From: Zea mays
Taxonomy: Eukaryota; Streptophyta; Magnoliopsida; Poales; Poaceae
Direction of reading: 5' to 3'
NCBI RefSeq assembly: GCF_902167145.1
Contig: NC_050098.1
Location: 79,586,207-79,650,206 of the forward strand
Length of the DNA stretch: 64,000 nucleotides
Below are positions 50,673 to 61,546 of this stretch, piece after piece. The position numbers and the translations under genes are program-made. The stretch's first letter is position 1. Each line of letters starts with the position of its first letter. Below the pieces are notes generated by a model. That model was not told the origin of the DNA, did not search any database, and worked only from the letters and a program-made list of their open reading frames with translations.

Positions 50673-51915
50673 TCTGGTATCTTAATAAATACATTTAGAT
50701 TTCTTGCATTGAATTATACTAGATCAAATGTGCATGCCGTCAGATTCAAAACAAAAAGCTTGTCGTCAGGTTCACTTGCTGAACATTGAAAAGTACACCC
50801 CAACCTGAAACGCGTAGCGCCTTCTGCACATTGCAAAATACAGACAAGACACACTAAAATCTGAACACTAGGTTACTTGTTCATAGCGTACAAAAACTGA
50901 CGCTGATGGACAGATATACAACAATCATATCTTTTACTTGAAATATCTGAGCATGCAGCAATCACATCCTTTACTTAAAATATGCAATAATCACTTCTTT
51001 TACTTGAAATATAAAAACAACCATCCTTTGCTTGAAATATAAAACCAACAATATTTAGATAAAATAATAAAGTACTGACGACTTGCATTCAGATTCACGG
51101 CGTCAGGTTCATATTGGCATCAGGTTCACTAGTGTTGAACTGAACTTTGCAAAAGGCATCCACTAGTGTTGAACTGAACTGAACTTTGTGTAAGGCATCC
51201 GCTAGTGTTGAAGCGAACTAGCTGGATTTAGCAAAAGGCAGGGCACTTATATTTCAGATTAGTCACATGCACAAAAATTGACCATACACAAAAATTGATT
51301 GTACACAGCAATTAACACAGAAATTGATCACTGTCAACATAGAAATTAACCATACACAGAAACCAACAGTATGCATGCTACAAATGTACTTTAAGGCAGT
51401 TGTACTGATCACTACATAGAACAATTATAAATCTGAAAAATGTACAACATATATAAATCTGAAAGCTGGCAATTCCGGTTGATCCAACATATAATATGAA
51501 AATGAGGGCAACAAAGGGGATGTGCACACCGGCACTGCTGCCTCTTGGCCTTGGCCCCCGGAGGTGTTGCGGAATGGACAACATTCCCCAGCGGCCGAAG
51601 CAACATGGTCGAATGGCGGGCGGGCGCCTGGCAGCTTGGGCGATGGAGCAGCCAAGCCTGTGGAGTTGCAACCACCGTGTTTGAGGGAGTAATGTCCGCC
51701 ATGGCGCCGTCGGCAGAACCTTCTAGCAGAGAAGAGGAGAGGTGCGAGACATGTAGATGAAGAGGAGAGGCGTGAGAACTAGAGTGGAGGCGTGGAGCAG
51801 AGACCTGGAGTGGAGGGAATCGAGCGCGGGTCTCCAGAGCACAACAGATCTAGAGGAGGCGATCACCATCCATTTAACTTAACGTAGAGACAGATACGTT
51901 TCTTCATGAGGAGTT
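50673..51915. other. Intergenic stretch, no recognised gene
   Basis: AT-rich with short direct repeats: CACTAGTGTTGAACTGAAC words near 51130-51215 and ATACACA/AAATTGA words near 51265-51360. From 51520 to 51860 it is GA- and GC-richer (GAGGCGTGGAGCAGAGACC). ORFs on both strands at 51378-51760 overlap each other and resemble nothing I know. Confidence 0.4.
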
Positions 51916-52178
51916 TGTTGAGAACTACGTTACCACGGATCATCAGATCCACTCCCTTCCCTCCCGTCAGCAGATTAGGCGCGAGAAGTTGTAGAAGACC
52001 CGTCTCCCTTCCCATAAGCACAACAGATAAACACACGAGACACAGGGTATATGGTTGGGCATCTGTCCTCTTTCTCTTCTCTATTCCATATGAGTGGGTA
52101 CATGTTCTATTTATACAGACGTGACAGCCCTCAGGGGCATATTTTACCCACATAACCCTTCATTAGGGTTTCTCAACA
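51916..52178 (-). repeat. 3' LTR of the old element
   Basis: 263 bp, TGTTGAGAAC to GGTTTCTCAACA in plus coordinates. The purine-rich tract CAAGTGGGAG lies next to it on the minus strand (52188-52179). A TATA-like CTGTATAAATAG reads on the minus strand near 52116. Confidence 0.72.
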
Positions 52179-55100
52179 CTCCCACTTGAACGAATACCAC
52201 GACCAACACATGCCTCGTTAAAACTCCCAAAACCCAGTGGGGAGAAAGAGTACATAGTGACGCAAATTGCATTTGCACTTTGTTGCCTCGTTAAAATCCT
52301 TATGTGAGAAACTTCAGGAAAACTCACCAAGAGAAAAAGAGTACAACAGTTGTCATCAGGACATTTCGATCTTCTGGATCTGAATTCTATCGAATCTTCT
52401 ATAAGGGCTAAATTTACAGATGTGCTCCCCCTGATCCTTGCAAAACCGTATCAATATGGAAAAACATCTTCTTCTGGAAGTATATGCACATAGAGAATTA
52501 GCAAACAGATTGCATCCTTGCAAGGATTATTTTAGGAACTTTACCTCAACTCACTTCTAGGATACACGAGGTAAGTGAACATATCAACATAAATAAGCCA
52601 TTTTAACTGGTGGTGTTCGATCGACTGGATCTACATATTTGATAGAAACTTCTATAAAGATTCACGTATTGGTCAAGTTGACGCCTCTAGGGCATAATGA
52701 TATGACAATCAGTGTCTCGCAATTGTGATCAATATTGAGCATTCGCTCCCCCTGACGATGACATCTGTCAAAGTCTTTATCCCTCGTAAATCAAACACAT
52801 CCTTCAAGATATGTGTCTCATTGTTTATCTGGAATAATGAGGGTGGATGAGGCTAAGGAGCTACACCTTTCATCTATCATACACCACAATGTATATATAG
52901 TTGTGCAAAGCAAATAACTTGTTCTTCCACAGGACTTAAGGGATATTATAGTTGTGATAGTACATATTCTAGGTATGACTCGTCGCTTTAAGCGTTCATT
53001 CATTACAACTTATATGATGGTGTAACATAAGTGCATCAAAGATCGTAATCCATCAGGGATTCTTCATCGATCACATACCTCGTTATAGTCTGTCATTCTG
53101 GCACAATGGGGATATTTTGCCAGTAACACCTAAACCTTATAGGTTTCTGCCATTAGGGCTTTAGAGGACACCATAATTCCATATCTAGTGGAAAATACCA
53201 TGAGTAAAACTCGTGGAATGCACATGTGCTTATTCGGTGAACTTCAAGTCCTTTGTTACCTCATCTTATTCCTTTTTGGGTATGTATGGGTCTTTATCCC
53301 TTTATAGGGTTATCAAACTTTGGTGTTCAACACAGAATTTGTTTCTTCTAGGAAGGTTCCATCTAGGAACTATAATCTCAACTAGGAGATATTCTCTCTA
53401 CACTAGAGAGTGACCATTCATTAGGAATGTATTATCCGGTATGAGATTTATATGTTGCATATTTGTAATTCAAAGATATGAGTCCTCTTAGGATCTCATG
53501 ACGGATCTTTGGAATCCTATTAACTGCATATTTTAATTCATATCATTTGCCAGATATATTATATAGTGGAACAATATTTATTCAACAAATATGTGGGATG
53601 GGTCTCTCACAAGACCACTTGAACCATCGCATTCACCACACATTATTTCAATAGTGCCCATAAATGTCCGAACTTCAAGCTCGCGACTTTCATTTTGCGA
53701 TTATTGGTTTAGCCTCGATTGCATTTATCAATGACCCGATAAGAGACCTTTAAGTACTCATGCCTAGGACTTTTGTTTTGGATCCCTTTGCAATCTATAG
53801 AGGCAAGATAGTTGTCGACACATTTGTCTCCCACATTTAATAATGATCTTCGTCATTTCCCAAAAACAAAAGATTCATTGTTCCGTATTCCTATCACAAT
53901 GATATCGCACATTTCTAGGAATTTCATCATCAAGATGAACCTCTTCGTGAGGCAAATCACCACCAGGGCGATTTCATCGAAGGAGAGTTATTACAGACCA
54001 CATGAATCTGCAATCAGAACATGTGCTTTGACTAAGGCCAATGGATCATATTCGCAGGCGTCCTCGAGAATAGATCAAATGCCAATAAGTCAAATGTGGA
54101 TATGATATTAATCCCAGGTATATCCACATCTACATCAGGTAGAAGCATTCAAACCATTATGTTACTCCTCAACGATTTCTGGCAAACTCCATATACATAG
54201 GAGTACACACCAAACGACAAGTTCAGTTTGGCTTTTGTGCGTTTAATAGAATATTGAGGAATTACACTAGATGGACATTTATCTCCCCCTAATACCGAGA
54301 TGTTCTAAAAGCATACAAATAAAATTCCCAACCACAATCATCCAGTTGTGGCCAATGTATGCAGTGAGCTTTGGACTTAGATTAATGTAGTGGCATGAAT
54401 ACTACATATTTGTCCTTCAACGTGAAGGATTAGTCTCAACTTTCAGCAAGACACGCAACAACAAGTTGCTTTGTGTAAAAAATTCTGCAAACTTATTGTT
54501 ATTGTTTACAAATACACAGTCAATCGTTAAGATTTAGACTGATATGCACAACACTATGTTAACCATAACGGTCCTTCAGGGGCTCATGCACATCATTCGT
54601 CGTTTGGAGCAAGTAGTTGACTTAAAATCAACAAGTAAAATGACCATCATGGTCTAGTGCTCACAAGGACATTCATTGGTTGCATTGTGCTTTCAAGCAC
54701 ATAAAAAATGTGTGCGCATATAATGGTAGTAAAGTGCATGGCATTAGGCCAATACTGCCAAGCATAGATTTTTATATGCAGAGATGTATAGGCCGACTCG
54801 TTTTATCACTGCTCATGGTTTACTCAATTACTCATACCGGTCTGAAATTGGGTATCAATTTATGCAACATTTTTAGGTATAATAATTTTGAGAGAGAACT
54901 TATAACAATAGTTAATTATTTGTGGTGTTGCTAGCAGGGCAAACATTTCTCCTCATATTATATACCAAATTGTTCTATATAGAATTATTTCGCTCTCTTC
55001 ATTGTTCAGCAAAAAGAGAAGCTTTGGAATAGAACATACAAGGCCAAAAATCCTTTTATTTGGGAAAAATCACATGATTGCTAAACTTTCGATTAAGCAA

Positions 55101-58000
55101 ATGGTGATAACTGCTTGGCAAGAGCGAAACAAGACTGGTATCCATCTGGGACCAGCCTCAACAACGGATAGTACTGCTCTCATACGAAGGAGTCATCAGT
55201 ACTAGAGAGAATACAATAGGTCTCCATAAGATCTTTATATTTTTATCACAAATTACCATCACTAACAATATTGTGGTCAAGAATTGTGGCTCTTCCAACG
55301 CGAAGAACCAAGGACAAATCAATGCCTAATGTAGCTTCAAGCTCTGTGGTGATGTGGGATTTCACGAATATTTTTATACTCTTTTAACTTCTGGTAGATT
55401 AGAGTAAGATTATGATAAGCATGCCTAGGGGTGGAATCCAATGTAGTTCTACTACAAAACCCCAGTTATATGTCCATTCAGGACTGACCTTTACCATTTG
55501 ACTTATAATGTATACCATACTCGTCAAGGGACTATCTCGAGTCAATTCAGCGACTATGAGTATTTACAATTCTGAGAGATGTATGCAACACAAGCATAAA
55601 GGTCCTTGATGGGACAGACAAAGTGGTTCGATGGGAACACACGATGGTTTTTCTCACCAACATAGTGAAACTTTTCTCAGAATAACATATACTCGCAACT
55701 CCGTGTTGCTAGCGGTTACATGTCCTTTTATCTCAGAGTTTGCTTCATGTCGTTCAGCGACAAAGAGAGCAATGTGTCAACAACTGGTTGAGCAATATAT
55801 GGCTGAAATTCCTAGCCTTTATTCATTTCGTAAGATCTCTTTGCTTACTAACATAATCCCAAGTTGTGATGTCTTCTATGCCAAGAAGGCTTTCATGCAT
55901 TATATTATATATCTTCGGGTTACTTTGGGTAAAACTTTATGCATGAGGAGAGAGCAAAGAATTAACTTATCTGTGTTTCATCATATTTCAATTTAATTTC
56001 CTAGATTTCCAAGCACTATAGAGCTTGATATAGTCATTATGGCCACTTGGCAATATAAATAAATACATAATGCCACACAACACAATCAAATAAAATATAG
56101 AGCCAAACGAAATTGTTTATGAAGGTTGCGCATAATGTGACTTCAGGGTTTGAACAACCCACCATAATCCACGCGAGTACAAGCTCTAGTGTATCTGGCG
56201 TTAATGCGTGTGCGGCCATCAGGGCCACGACAACACAACAAGCCTCCATAATAAGCGCGAGATACGCAATTATGTCTCGGTAGTCGGTGTACACAATAAG
56301 TCCACACAACGTGCACAACAGGCGCAATTGTGGCTCAATGATTGCGACACATGGGTAGTGCCTATAGGACCTATGGAAAATGCGTGACTCGGTGATGGTT
56401 ATCCGACTCAACGGGAGCGATTCGATTAATTGAGAGCGAGACATAGCAATCACATGACGCAGCCAAGTTCGAATGACACAAATACTGCGTCGTGTTGCTA
56501 GGGCGCAGTTAATATTCAATTAATGCCATAACTCAGCCGATTACCAACGCAGCCTGATCGGTGTGTCCGAGTACACACTATACAATTTAATCGCTCGACG
56601 TTTCAAAAGCTCAACGCAACACAAATATTTAGAGCGATATGAAAATACGTAGCATAGCCTTCACATGCATTTTAATAATCTTCTGCTAATTACGTACTAC
56701 AGGAAATAAAGGCAGAATTATAAACACAAAAACTAATGCATGAACATAATATATCAGGTGTAAAATGCATTTTCCCATATTTAAGCACGTTTTTTTCCAC
56801 TAATTATTTGAGACTAGAAATAATAATTAATTAAAGTATAAAAATGCTCAAACCGCCATTTGCAAGAGATGCTTACCGCTTATTGGTTGCTGCTCTTTGC
56901 TGCCACTGCAGGCGGTCAAATCGGACAGGCAAGCAGCCAGCTTTTTTCTGACCAGCTTTTCCGAGAATCTAGTTGTGGAGAGAATCTGGCTGTGTAGAGA
57001 ATTTGAGTATCATTAGGATTACATGCAGAGAAATATAAAGTTGTCTATGGGGCTCAGGATCTATAAAGTGATGGATTACTACTATTGCGACGACTCAACC
57101 GATTATATGTTTATGTTGATTTTGAATGGTTTTTATCCAAACAAATTTTATAGAAGCTGGCTGAAAAGCTGAGTGTTTGGCAGTCCGCAGCAGCTTTTGG
57201 TGCACAGAAGCTGCAAAAAGCCGAAACAAACAGGGGCAATAGCACACACGCAAGCACTAGCCTGGTCCACACGCCTTTCCCAGGCTGCGCATCAGACCGA
57301 AATGCTATTTTTATTTTTTGTTTCGTCACTTGCTCTGCATTTACCCATCACGGCCGCTCATGTTATCTCAATGTGTGAGCCGCTTTGACCGTGCGGGAGT
57401 AGCGGATCGACCTTTGACCGTGCGGGAGAAGCAAATCACAGAGACGTACGTTGCGTGCTCTACAAGCAGCGCGTCTTCAGCGAGCATCCATGGTGCGCTT
57501 TTGGCGCGGCGCGACCCTTTCCTCCACCCTTCGCCCAGCTATCATGGCTAAGGGCACGTCTTCCTTGCCCGCGAACACGTATAGGCGAGTAGGCTGCCGT
57601 CGATTAAGGTTGTGCGCAAGGCACTACCGCTGCTAGCGACGTGCTCTACTGCTCTCCATCCTCCAGCGTCGTCGAAACAAGGTCGTACTTGTGCAGCAGG
57701 CACAACTCGGCGGGCTCCATCGGAGAGTCCATACCGCTGCGGAGCGCAAGGCCGGCCACACCGTTGGGAAGCGATGGATGCACGTAGATGGTGGTGCGGG
57801 CATGAATACCAGCACTCGGCGCGTCTCTCTTTTTTCTTGTGATAAAAGATCAATAACATCTGATACCTTCCAATTGCATAGATGAATCGAAACCTGTCGC
57901 GTAGGATAGTTCGGCTAGGTCGGAGACCTGTCGGCTAGACAGAGAGTTGATGCAGATCTGATCCCGCAGCAACATCGAGGTAGAGCGTGCTGATAACGAG
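52179..58000 (-). other. Interior of the old LTR element, no intact gene
   Basis: Nearly 6 kb without a credible ORF; the longest (minus 56037-56519, 160 codons) is not recognisable. The bias to A and T and the lack of CG pairs fit long-term loss of methylated cytosines. 57380-57860 is unexpectedly GC-rich and may be a later insertion or the gag leader. Confidence 0.5.
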
Positions 58001-58267
58001 TGGACAACTATGTTACCACGGATCACCAGATCCGCTCCCTTCCCTCCCGTCAGCAGATTAGGCGCAAGAAGCTGTAGAAGATCCGTCTCCCTTCCCATAA
58101 GCACAACAGAGAAACACACAAGACACATGGTATATGGTTGGGCCTCTGGCCTCTTTCTCTCCTTTATTCCATATGAGTGGGTACATGTTCTATATATAGA
58201 GACGTGATTGCCCTTAGTGGCATATTCGATATTTGCCCACATAACCCTTCATTAGGGTTTCTCAACA
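58001..58267 (-). repeat. 5' LTR of the old element
   Basis: 267 bp, plus-strand TGGACAACTATG to GGGTTTCTCAACA. A TATA-like CTATATATAGA is read near 58190. It aligns along its full length with 51916-52178. Confidence 0.72.
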
Positions 58268-58382
58268 GAGTCAACTCTTAGCAATTTTTTCACTTACCCC
58301 CTTAGATACTGCTCTAGATACTCCACATTTATTTGGGTTGTATACCCTTAGGTTGCCGTATATTGCTACGTTTTCTATATAC

Positions 58383-58534
58383 TCCCTCCGTTCCAAAATG
58401 TTTTTGTTTTAGTCCTTGATTTTTATGTCTATATAAATGATAATCAATCTAGACATATATATAAAACACATAAATTAAGTATTGTATGAACATATTAAAA
58501 TGTTAAAACGAATTTTAATTTGGGACATAGGGAG
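58383..58534. mobile_element. Stowaway MITE
   Basis: TA on both sides of ends CTCCCTCCGTTCCAAAATG and TTTTAATTTGGGACATAGGGAG (last part inverse of the first). The centre is AT-rich and includes GACATATATATAAAACAC. It is related to the Stowaway at 49558. Confidence 0.75.
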
Positions 58535-58654
58535 TATCATATAGGTAGACTCTGGTTAAATGAGATGTTTATTTAAACATGATTTTATATTTTTATTTTT
58601 AAATTATTAGTATATGTGTATATTTATATTATCTCTTTTATATAACACGAACAT

Positions 58655-60110
58655 ATATTTTTCGATAAAGGAAGCTTTATTAATCTTAGACTATTACATT
58701 AAGATGATACAAGAGTACTAAGATTACTTCCGACCTCTACACACTAAGGTATACACAGCCCAATAAAGAGAAGAAAAAAACAAGAGAAACAAACTCATTT
58801 CAAAGTGAACTATCATTCACAACACAGTCTTCGAGCAAACCACTAACAAGGCAAAGCTAGAACAAAGATTGAGCGATAAGCAACGTCTTGAGGAAGAACA
58901 CAACATACAAGAACACCATCGTTGCGATGACCTAACCAACAAAGGCTAGAACAAAGGTTTTCACCTAAGAGAAAAGACTTCTGATACTTAAGACAATGCC
59001 TTCATCAAGGTTAATGCTAGGCACGACCAACTAAGGTCAGGCTTAGGTATTTCTTTCTAAATTCGATGAGCCCGACACCCATGAGTCTCAACAAAATCAA
59101 AGATAACCAGCCTTGCTTCCACCTTTTTTCCATGCTAATGTCAACATACCACCAAATCTTGGCTAATAGTAAAACAACCATGAACTCTATGACAAAATCC
59201 AATTTTTAGGTAGACCGTTACGAAGATAGAGTCACGAACTAGCCAATAGGTCCATGAATAGAGTCCATAGGTTACATTTAAAAATAGAATGTGTAGACGA
59301 CTCCATGAATCAACTCCAAGATAGCGGAAGTCTTTAGGTCTATATGCACGGTATCGTAAGATACGAAGACAAAGAAGCAAGAGATAAGCACCATCCATAC
59401 ACTAGATAGCAGCCGGTGTCGCCATAGAGCCGGCTCCAGCAGCCATCGAAGCCCTAGGGGCACAAACACCATGATGGAGCCAACGTTGGCAGCAAAAATA
59501 CAGATGCCTGACCTGAGCATGAAGCCTCTGGATATGACCGCTAGCTCAAAGGCCGAGCTATTGCGCCAACAGGGACAGGGTGGTCACAAGACGTGGGGTG
59601 CCAAAATTGGCCACTAGGCCACAGGAACAATCCGCAACCTAGGCCGAGCCACCGCGCCGCGGCGGGAGAGATGCGGACACGACCGTAGGCCACACGATGA
59701 GGCGCTGCCAGTCGTGGCAGCGTCAACATCCTTTTGTTGCCACCAGGTCATCTACAGACCGTCTGTGCCGCTACAGATGCGAGCCCTTGCTCCTGGTCAT
59801 TGTTGCCACCAGGTCACTTGCAAGTCAAGCGGACCACCACGGATGTGAGTCCCTGCTCCTAGTCATTGATGTCACCGCTAGCCCCAAAACACTTCAGTAG
59901 CCCTCCACCGTAGGCCGCATGACAAGCACTGTTGCTGCCGCAACACACGCCATCGTCGTCCAAATCTGCACGCATGGGAAGAAGGGCCTCGCCGCCGCCT
60001 TCCTTGGGGTCCATAGGGTACGGTGACCCCCTCCGATGTCTGTGAGGGGTGGGAGAATGGGGAGGGAGAGGTGGCGACAGTTAGGGTTGTAGTGGTCGAA
60101 TCTTACACAC
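58655..60110 (-). other. Unidentified retroelement-like unit, inverted
   Basis: On the minus strand it opens GC-rich (CACCTCTCCCTCCCC near 60080), has an ATG in good context near 60015 (ATGGACCCCAAGG), becomes AT-rich, and ends CTTAATGTAATAGTC, then TTAATAAAGCTTCCTTTATCG and A residues at 58661. A poly(A)-like end suggests a retroposed or LINE-related unit. The readings are short and broken. At 59740-59875 a 66-bp imperfect tandem repeat is present (CACCAGGTCA...CTGGTCATTG twice). I do not recognise the product. Confidence 0.4.
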
Positions 60111-60315
60111 CCTATTTTTTAGATATTTATTCCACGCTAAACTCACGCATAAATATAGAAGAGATAGTTATAGTTAGATAAACTACTGGCCCGACGATCC
60201 ATATGTGTCTTCTATTTGTGATTTTTTCTCTCGACAAGCAACCAGAAACCTAAATCGACTGCGTTGCGAAGCTTTTTTCTGATTTCTTCGACGAGTGCCT
60301 TGGCTTGTGTCCTTA

Positions 60316-61543
60316 GAGCATCTCCATCAGCTCACCTATAATCCATCCTTAATAAGATGATATTAATGATCACCAGTAATGGTGTTTTGGAATATTAGAG
60401 AAGATTTAGTAGATTAACAATAATAAACTTCGTCAGTACATGGGATCGACATGTTATGTCATAATTTATTTATTTTCTCTTTTTTGTTTCTCTCGATTCA
60501 TATGCCCCGTAGAGTACCCATTCACATCGTAACCTCCTCGCCCACGCGTGACCTTTCGTGGTGCAACTCCTTTCGAATGTGCCATTATCAAGGGGTGCCC
60601 TAGCTCTCACATTTGTTAGTGCATCCCTTTTCCCTACTAGCGCCTGCATCTATCTTCCTCCTCGACTCCCCTCTTCTCCTAGTTGCCTGCATAGGTTCAC
60701 CTCTCTGCTACTAGCGTGTGCGATCATTCATAGGGTCCCTCCCACTAGAGGCGGACCCATGACAAAATAGAAGTGATATCATATTTATAAAAACTACCAC
60801 CAAAATATCCGATTATGAGCATCTAAGTTGGACGGAGCAGGGGATGTCATGCAAAAATCTAGGCTCTACTACTTACAATATAGAAACGAGCGGGGCTTGG
60901 GTCCTCACTCACCTCTATGTAAGTTGCCCCTACCTCGCACAAGTTGTCGCCCACCCTTTTGGTTTCATCTTGGCGTGCATCTCTCGTCACAGATTTGCCT
61001 CAATATATGTTGGAGGGGGGTGCATCGTGGTGGTCTATGGGTAGGTGTGTAATCGAATCAGATACTGACAGATATTACTCATTTCATATTTGTTTTCATA
61101 TTTTATCTTTGGATCGGATATGGATATTATCAATTTGTGTTTGATAGCATCTTAAATATCCAACTTTGATAATACAGATACGGATACTAGGTACCCGAAC
61201 TCAGATACGAATCGAATCTCAACCCTATTAGACGAATTGAATTCAAATATGGACAAATAATATCCATACCATTTACACCCCTACCTATGCGTGGTGGCCT
61301 ATGGAAGCGACACTATCGAATACGACTCAGATGGTTGGTCCTAGCGCTAGTGGCCTATATACGACAATGTGTCCAAGCTCGTGCAGGAATGAGAAATCGA
61401 TTGGGGATGATTTGCATCCCCTCTATTTGTGGGAGTTAGTGAATTTTGGTGATCGCCAATTAATGTGACAGATGTAGCGCTAGATCAAATTTTTTAAACC
61501 AACTCCTGGTAGGATTGGAGATAAAGAACTACTAGATATGCTC
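60316..61543. mobile_element. PIF/Harbinger-like non-autonomous element (1,228 bp)
   Basis: TTA duplications (60313-60315, 61544-61546) flank ends GAGCATCTCCA and the imperfect inverse TAGATATGCTC. No transposase is visible. The interior holds GATACGGATACTAGGTACCC-type words at about 61060-61290, like another grass miniature element, so it may itself be nested. Confidence 0.5.
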
Positions 61544-61546
61544 TTA

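Larger units (their letters stand above)
51916..58267 (-). mobile_element. Old LTR retrotransposon with decayed interior (6.35 kb), inverted
   Basis: Direct repeats at 51916-52178 and 58001-58267 are LTRs about 265 bp long and visibly diverged. Flanking pentamers GAGTT and GAGTC match at four of five bases. On the minus strand the 5' LTR (58267-58001) is followed by CTCGTTATCAGCACGCTC, a modified methionine-tRNA-type primer site. The interior is AT-rich, with scattered, stop-filled readings that weakly resemble copia pol (for example SVLGGDKCPSS near 54290). I could not identify a single reliable domain. A hAT-like MITE may lie at about 56935-57240 (AGCTTCTGTGCACCAAAAGC on the minus strand). 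Confidence 0.65.

Noticed and set aside
56037..56519. 160-codon minus ORF in the old LTR element
   Set aside because: No recognisable domain, inconsistent composition, and flanked by stop-rich sequence; likely chance.
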